Assembly: GCA_934402125.1 (NCBI GenBank)
Contig: CAKRTY010000039.1
Span: 1-9,464, forward strand
Direction of reading: 5' to 3'
Length of the DNA stretch: 9,464 bases
From: an uncultured Anaerosacchariphilus sp.
GTDB taxonomy: Bacteria > Bacillota > Clostridia > Lachnospirales > Lachnospiraceae
In this document: in pieces, positions 6,174 to 9,464 of the stretch
Numbering within the stretch: the stretch's first letter is position 1
Layout: every line of letters starts with the position of its first letter
Notes under the pieces: model-generated
Database searches by the model: none
Told to the model about the DNA's origin: nothing
What the model saw: only the letters and a program-made list of their open reading frames with translations
Program-made: the position numbers and the translations under genes

Positions 6174-7073
6174 ATGTTTTTCCGTACAGAGGCATGTCTG
6201 AAAAAATTCAAAGCTCTCCAGGCAGTGAATGGCGGCAGGACTGCCGATCTCAAAGACTCTGACCAATCTGTTTCTTGCCCTGACAGCGGGAGAACATCAC
6301 GGTGGATCCCTGGAAAAAAGGGAAGCATGACCGTAGAGGCGGCATTGGTCTTTCCGTTCTTTTTGCTGGTTGTAACTGCCTTTCTGTACCTGTTGGTGAT
6401 GGTACAGCTAAAAACGGAGATAGGAAGAAGCCTGACGGATACAGGAAAGCAGCTGGCGGAGCTGGCTGTATATTCGGATACGACGGGAAGTATCGGATCT
6501 TCGGCGGCGGTTATACTATATGAAAAGCAGGAACTTAAGGAATATCTGGAAGGAAGGGCTGCCACAGCGGTTCTTCGGGACGGAACTGATGGAATCTCCA
6601 CGCTGGGAAGCAGCTGGGACAGGGATAAATCCCTGATTACACTGCAGGCTTCCGGGCAGGCGCTATTCCCGCCGGGGCTTACCTGGTTTCACCCGGTAGC
6701 TATCCGTCAGAAACGGGTGGTTCGGGGCTGGACAGGGTTTGGAGGCAGGGAAGATTCCGGAAATTCGGAAAAAGCGGATCTGGTCTATGTAACGGATTAT
6801 GGTACCGTTTATCATCGGGATTTAGGCTGCCGTTATCTAAAGTTATCAATTCATCAAAAGGAGCTTTCCAGGGTAGACAGCCTGAGAAATCATTCCGGCG
6901 GTAAATATTATCCCTGTGAGAAATGCTGGAAAGAGGGAGCGGACCGGGTATTTCTCACAGATGATGGAACGCGGTATCATCAGAGCCTGAACTGTTCTGC
7001 CCTGATTCGCGGAATTCATACGGTACCCTTGTCTGAGACAGTATTACCACCCTGCTCGGTATGTGGAGGTTGA
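6174..7073 (+). CDS. TadE-like pseudopilin with C-terminal tandem Cys/His modules
   Basis: A 299-residue protein. An unusually long hydrophilic leader of 50 residues ends in GKKG, followed by the TadE/prepilin motif SMTVEAALVFPFF (51-63), with Glu at +5 after the Gly, and a membrane helix to about 78. A mostly polar middle (80-200) would lie outside. The C-terminus holds two related modules: VYVTDYGTVYHRDLGC, later PCEKC (204-251), and VFLTDDGTRYHQSLNC, later PCSVC (259-297). Each has the Y-H-x4-C...C-x2-C pattern of small Ada-like zinc sites seen at the ends of some secreted nucleases; likely ligands are H214, C219, C248, C251 and H269, C274, C294, C297. The call as a TadE-like minor pilin is firm; metal binding is inferred. 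A start at ATG 6147 would add nine residues and overlap the preceding gene by 11 bases. Confidence 0.85.
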   Translation: MFFRTEACLKKFKALQAVNGGRTADLKDSDQSVSCPDSGRTSRWIPGKKGSMTVEAALVFPFFLLVVTAFLYLLVMVQLKTEIGRSLTDTGKQLAELAVYSDTTGSIGSSAAVILYEKQELKEYLEGRAATAVLRDGTDGISTLGSSWDRDKSLITLQASGQALFPPGLTWFHPVAIRQKRVVRGWTGFGGREDSGNSEKADLVYVTDYGTVYHRDLGCRYLKLSIHQKELSRVDSLRNHSGGKYYPCEKCWKEGADRVFLTDDGTRYHQSLNCSALIRGIHTVPLSETVLPPCSVCGG

Positions 7074-7076
7074 AGG

Positions 7077-7499
7077 ATGTGGAAGGAATATTATGTGGCA
7101 GTTCTGCTGTTGCTAAACAGCGTATGGGACTGGAAGCTAAGGGAGGTCTGGCTTCCGAGTGTTTTCCTGTCATTCGTCCTGGGACTTTTGTGGAACTTCG
7201 GATTTCATGAACTGACGGCGTGGGAGCTGCTGGGAGGTCTGGGAGTCGGCGCAGGTATGGTGTTCCTGGCTGTTTTTACGAAGGGAGCGGTAGGACTGGG
7301 AGACGGCTGGCTATTATGCGCCACCGGAGTGTTCCTGGGAGCGTCCGGAAATTTTACGCTGCTGTTGATAGGCTCGATCCTGTGCGCCGGGGTTTTAGGC
7401 CTTGGATTGTTATCCGGAAAAGCGCATGGGAAGGATACGTTTCCCTTTGTCCCCTTTTTGTTTCTGGCGCAGCTTCTGAGGATGGTTTTATGGGTTTGA
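7077..7499 (+). CDS. A24 family prepilin peptidase (TadV/CpaA type)
   Basis: A 140-residue polytopic aspartyl protease that would cleave the leaders of the pilin and TadE-like proteins encoded next to it. The two catalytic aspartates are visible: Asp18 in SVWDWKLREV, at the end of the first membrane helix, and Asp76 in the GLGDGW motif (74-79), the family's GxGD signature. The rest is several hydrophobic helices (about 5-17, 28-40, 50-67, 78-90, 94-112, 126-139). It lacks the N-terminal methylase domain of PilD, as is usual for Tad peptidases, and its length fits the short form. GGAGG seven bases before the ATG gives a good ribosome binding site. It follows the TadE-like gene by three bases and overlaps the next one by ten. 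Confidence 0.94.
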   Translation: MWKEYYVAVLLLLNSVWDWKLREVWLPSVFLSFVLGLLWNFGFHELTAWELLGGLGVGAGMVFLAVFTKGAVGLGDGWLLCATGVFLGASGNFTLLLIGSILCAGVLGLGLLSGKAHGKDTFPFVPFLFLAQLLRMVLWV

Positions 7500-7906
7500 G
7501 ATGGAAAAAGGGAAGTTTTACGGTGGAGGCTTCGCTCATAATGCCCTTTTTGATTCTGCTTATTTTTGTAATGTTGTGCCTGGGACTGTTCTGGCATGAC
7601 CGGAGCGTGCTTGCTTCCTGTGCGGCAGAACTAGCGGGAAAGGGCGCGTCAAGAAAGTATGAGACAGAGGCGCAGCTGGAGAACTGGCTCAGGACGGAGG
7701 CAGCAGGACTTGCGGAGGGACGGCTGTATCTGCTGCAGTTGACGGAGGCTTCCGCAGAGGTTACCGGAGATAAGGTGACAGTGCGTTATGCGGGCCGCAC
7801 GCCGCTTCTGGGAGGGTTGGAGACCAGGGAACAGGAGAGCGCGCAGCGGCACAATCCGGTGCGCGCTCTTCGGAAAAGCAGGATCATAAAAGAATTGACA
7901 GAGTAA
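7490..7906 (+). CDS. Short TadE-like pseudopilin
   Basis: A 138-residue prepilin-like protein. Its short basic leader MGLRWKKG ends at Gly8, the predicted cleavage site, and the mature part begins SFTVEASLIMPFLILLIFV with Glu at +5 and a membrane helix to about residue 34. The remaining 100 residues are polar and extracytoplasmic, containing two cysteines' worth of helix-proximal sequence (C30, C44) but none in the distal part. This is the TadE-like layout of a minor pilin or initiation subunit. The ATG at 7490 is chosen because GAGGA lies seven bases upstream and because it puts the KKGSFTVE motif at the right distance from the start; upstream extensions would be out-of-phase with the peptidase gene. 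It overlaps the peptidase gene by ten bases and is followed by a 44-base gap. Confidence 0.88.
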   Translation: MGLRWKKGSFTVEASLIMPFLILLIFVMLCLGLFWHDRSVLASCAAELAGKGASRKYETEAQLENWLRTEAAGLAEGRLYLLQLTEASAEVTGDKVTVRYAGRTPLLGGLETREQESAQRHNPVRALRKSRIIKELTE

Positions 7907-7950
7907 CGGGCGGATACGGAACCGGTATTTGGCAGGAAAGGTGTAGAGAG

Positions 7951-8997
7951 ATGGAGGTTAGCTACAGACGGGAGCTGGATCATAATTATCTGGTTCTGGA
8001 GGAAAAGGAATATCAGGAAAATTATCAGGTGCAGATGCTTCTGAAAAACCGGATACCGGGGTTCCTGGAGTGCCGGATGACGAGAGTAGACAAAGACGCT
8101 CTTCTTTATTATGAAATTACCTCCCGGCAGAATCTGAGACTGGTGCTGGAGCGGAAGCGGATCAGCCTTCCGGAGCTGCGAAAGCTTCTGGAAGGACTGG
8201 AACAGGCGGCTGCGGTCTGTGAGGAGTATCTGCTGGATGCGGAGCGGATTTTACTGCAGCCGGAGTATCTTTATCTGGATCCGGATACCTGGAAAGTTTG
8301 GATTTGTTTTTATCCCTTTGAAACGCAGGAATCAGGCAGAGGGCTGTTAGGACTGGCAGAATATCTGCTGGATCATCTGGAACGGCAGGATTCCGGGGCA
8401 GTGACCCTGGGTTATGAATTTTACCGGCTGGCGGGAGAGGAAAATCCTTCTGTCCGAAAACTCCTGGAAGAGTGGGGAGAAGGAGCTACAGAAAAAGAAG
8501 CGGAAGGACAGCGTGAGAATCAGGGAGCGGAGGAACAGGAGAAAAGGAAGCAGGAGGCGCGTTATGGGGAAGCTGCGAAGCAGAGTGGCGGGGGAACCGT
8601 CTACTGCCGGGAAAATCAGCCGGGAAGCCGGCTGGCGGAGCATTTTCCGGAGTGGGTGGACAGCACCTCCGGCGGCACCGCCTGTCTGGCCGGTCTCAGG
8701 GAACCAGGACTTTTTCTGCGGAGCGAGAGTGCTGCATATCCGGATCTGCGGATTCAGAAGGAAAGCTTCCTGGTGGGTAAAAAAAAGGATGCGGTGGACG
8801 GCTGGCTGAAGGCGAGGGGAATCTCCCGGATTCATGCTAGAATCTCCCGGGAGGAGGATTGTTACTACCTGACGGATCTCAATTCCACCAATGGAACCTT
8901 CTTAAACGGCGGCCGCCTGGGCGTCAATGAAAAAGCCCGCCTGCGGCCCGGCGATTCGGTGGGATTTGCGGACGTCCGGTATGTGGTGGAAGGGTAA
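7951..8997 (+). CDS. DUF6382 and FHA domain protein
   Basis: A 348-residue soluble protein with no membrane segment. Residues about 3-165 match the DUF6382 type seen in Clostridia Tad loci (YRRELDHNYLVLE at the start, YLDPDTWKVWICFYPF in the middle). A charged Glu/Gln/Lys-rich linker runs from about 175 to 215, and a C-terminal FHA domain occupies about 255-346. The FHA phosphothreonine-binding residues are present: SRIHARI (292-298) and NSTNGTFLN (311-319). The usual Gly-Arg of the first loop is Gly-Lys (276-277), a conservative change. It probably reads phosphorylation by a Ser/Thr kinase and links this to the pilus machine, but no kinase or phosphatase lies in the window. AGGAAAGGTG seven bases upstream supports the ATG. 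It is the last gene of the operon. Confidence 0.88.
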   Translation: MEVSYRRELDHNYLVLEEKEYQENYQVQMLLKNRIPGFLECRMTRVDKDALLYYEITSRQNLRLVLERKRISLPELRKLLEGLEQAAAVCEEYLLDAERILLQPEYLYLDPDTWKVWICFYPFETQESGRGLLGLAEYLLDHLERQDSGAVTLGYEFYRLAGEENPSVRKLLEEWGEGATEKEAEGQRENQGAEEQEKRKQEARYGEAAKQSGGGTVYCRENQPGSRLAEHFPEWVDSTSGGTACLAGLREPGLFLRSESAAYPDLRIQKESFLVGKKKDAVDGWLKARGISRIHARISREEDCYYLTDLNSTNGTFLNGGRLGVNEKARLRPGDSVGFADVRYVVEG

Positions 8998-9004
8998 AAG
9001 AAGC

Positions 9005-9033
9005 TTGTAGATAACACATAATTCCGCTATACT
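9005..9033 (+). promoter_or_regulatory. Candidate sigma70-type promoter downstream of the pilus operon
   Basis: TTGTAG (9005-9010) and TATACT (9028-9033) are separated by exactly 17 bases; they match four and five of six positions of the vegetative consensus. The expected transcript start is near 9040. There is no long plus-strand gene after it, only a 14-codon ORF and the hairpin terminator, so the transcript would be about 115 bases. Confidence 0.5.
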
Positions 9034-9064
9034 GATAGTACAGAAAGGCGTGGAACGGAGACAC

Positions 9065-9109
9065 ATGAATCATACAAAAGATAAAAGAATAGAGAAGATA
9101 AAAAACTGA
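9065..9109 (+). CDS. Possible 14-codon ORF before the terminator
   Basis: ATG with CGGAG four bases upstream opens a 14-residue very basic peptide, MNHTKDKRIEKIKN, whose TGA stop lies inside the ascending arm of the terminator hairpin. It lies about 25 bases after the predicted transcript start. It could be a genuine small peptide, a leader peptide, the leftover start of a lost gene, or chance. I recognise no family. Confidence 0.22.
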   Translation: MNHTKDKRIEKIKN

Positions 9110-9153
9110 GGATGCTGCAGATAACAGAAGTTATGCGGCATCCTCAGTTTTTT
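9101..9153. terminator. Long bidirectional hairpin terminator
   Basis: Bases 9101-9115 pair without mismatch with 9138-9152 (core ACTGAGGATGC / GCATCCTCAGT flanked by A5 and T5). The stem continues inward through 9116-9118 with 9135-9137, a two-base bulge (9119-9120), and ATAAC (9121-9125) with GTTAT (9130-9134), closing on an AGAA loop. A run of six T follows on the plus strand and of six T on the minus strand, so it can stop transcripts from the pilus side and from the converging aldolase gene. Confidence 0.9.
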
Positions 9154-9170
9154 AAAACCGGTATTCGAAC

Positions 9171-9464
9171 TTATACCAACTCTTTCACGATAGCCAGCAG
9201 CTTCTTCACATCCTCAATACGGGTGTTGCCGGTAGCTTTATCAATGATAGAGGAGTATACATGCGGGATCACCTTCTCCACGCCTGCGTTCAGGATAGTC
9301 TCCATGATCTCACGGAAGTTATCCAGATCAATACCGCCGGTCGGCTCCATGATAAAGTGGTTTCTCGCGCAGGCCTCAGCTACGGCTTTCATCTCTTCCT
9401 TGCACTTCAGTCCGCCCATGGGGAAGTACTTGATGGAGTTGCCGCCCATCTCCTTGATCATGGC
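9171..9464 (-). CDS. dgaF: KDGP aldolase (DgaF-type), 3' part only
   Basis: The last 97 codons of a gene that runs off the right edge of the window; the family is usually around 245-250 residues, so more than half is missing here. The ATG at 9461-9459 is internal, not the start. The visible part contains NSIKYFPMGGLK, then FIMEPTGGIDLDNF and GVEKVIPHVYSSIIDK, which I recognise from the KDGP aldolase family (formerly DUF1341; DgaF in the Salmonella D-glucosaminate pathway). These class I-type TIM-barrel enzymes split 2-keto-3-deoxy-6-phosphogluconate into pyruvate and glyceraldehyde 3-phosphate. The gene converges on the pilus operon, shares the hairpin terminator, and has no functional link to the pilus that I can see. 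The neighbours that would define its sugar-acid pathway are outside the window. Confidence 0.85.
   Translation of the reverse strand, partial: AMIKEMGGNSIKYFPMGGLKCKEEMKAVAEACARNHFIMEPTGGIDLDNFREIMETILNAGVEKVIPHVYSSIIDKATGNTRIEDVKKLLAIVKELV

Noticed and set aside
5911..6601. Minus-strand open frame spanning the DUF5702 and TadE-like junction
   Set aside because: It runs antisense to two genes with recognisable motifs and has no promoter or domain of its own.
7220..7489. Upstream extension of the short TadE-like gene through the peptidase gene
   Set aside because: The added 90 residues overlap the peptidase gene out of phase and would put the KKGSFTVE cleavage motif almost 100 residues from the start. 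The ATG at 7490 has a good ribosome binding site and gives a normal leader.
1..9464. CRISPR arrays, tRNA or rRNA genes, insertion sequences, phage genes
   Set aside because: No spaced direct repeats, tRNA-like cloverleaf, rRNA segments, transposase motifs or terminal inverted repeats were seen on either strand.

Overview
The window looks like chromosome from an anaerobic Gram-positive Clostridia, most likely a Lachnospiraceae-type gut bacterium. The inference rests on moderate GC, strong AGGAGG-type ribosome binding sites, frequent GTG starts, and a set of families (Flp1-like pilin, DUF5702, DUF6382-FHA) that travel together in Clostridia. Species cannot be named from this sequence.

Region by region: bases 1-139 hold no gene I can identify, only two short inverted repeats. 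Bases 140-256 may encode a 38-residue single-pass membrane peptide. From 275 to 8997 there is one dense plus-strand operon for a Tad (tight adherence) / type IVb pilus machine: a CpaE-like P-loop localisation protein, the CpaF/TadA motor ATPase, the membrane platform proteins TadB and TadC, an Flp1-like major pilin, a DUF5702 protein, a TadE-like pseudopilin with a C-terminal Cys/His-rich extension, a compact A24 prepilin peptidase, a second short TadE-like pseudopilin, and a DUF6382-FHA protein. Most genes overlap or lie within about 15 bases of the next, so co-transcription and translational coupling are likely. Bases 8998-9170 hold a good sigma70-type promoter, a possible 14-codon ORF and a long bidirectional hairpin terminator. 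The minus strand from 9464 to 9171 carries the 3' end of a KDGP aldolase gene (sugar-acid catabolism), converging on the same terminator.

How the genes fit together: the prepilin peptidase would cleave the class III leaders of the pilin and the TadE-like proteins after Gly (QG/IGTVE, KG/SMTVE, KG/SFTVE, all with Glu at +5). The CpaF ATPase would power assembly through the TadB/TadC platform. The CpaE-like protein may position the machine, and the FHA protein may connect it to Ser/Thr phosphorylation. No secretin or outer-membrane parts are present, as expected for a monoderm.

The most interesting departures from a textbook Tad locus are: (1) tandem Y-H-x4-C...C-x2-C modules, probably zinc-binding, on the outside end of a TadE pseudopilin; (2) an Ig-like extracytoplasmic domain of roughly 100 residues in TadC; (3) an isolated promoter, short ORF and terminator unit that could be a small RNA or peptide gene; (4) the unassigned membrane micro-ORF just before the CpaE-like gene.
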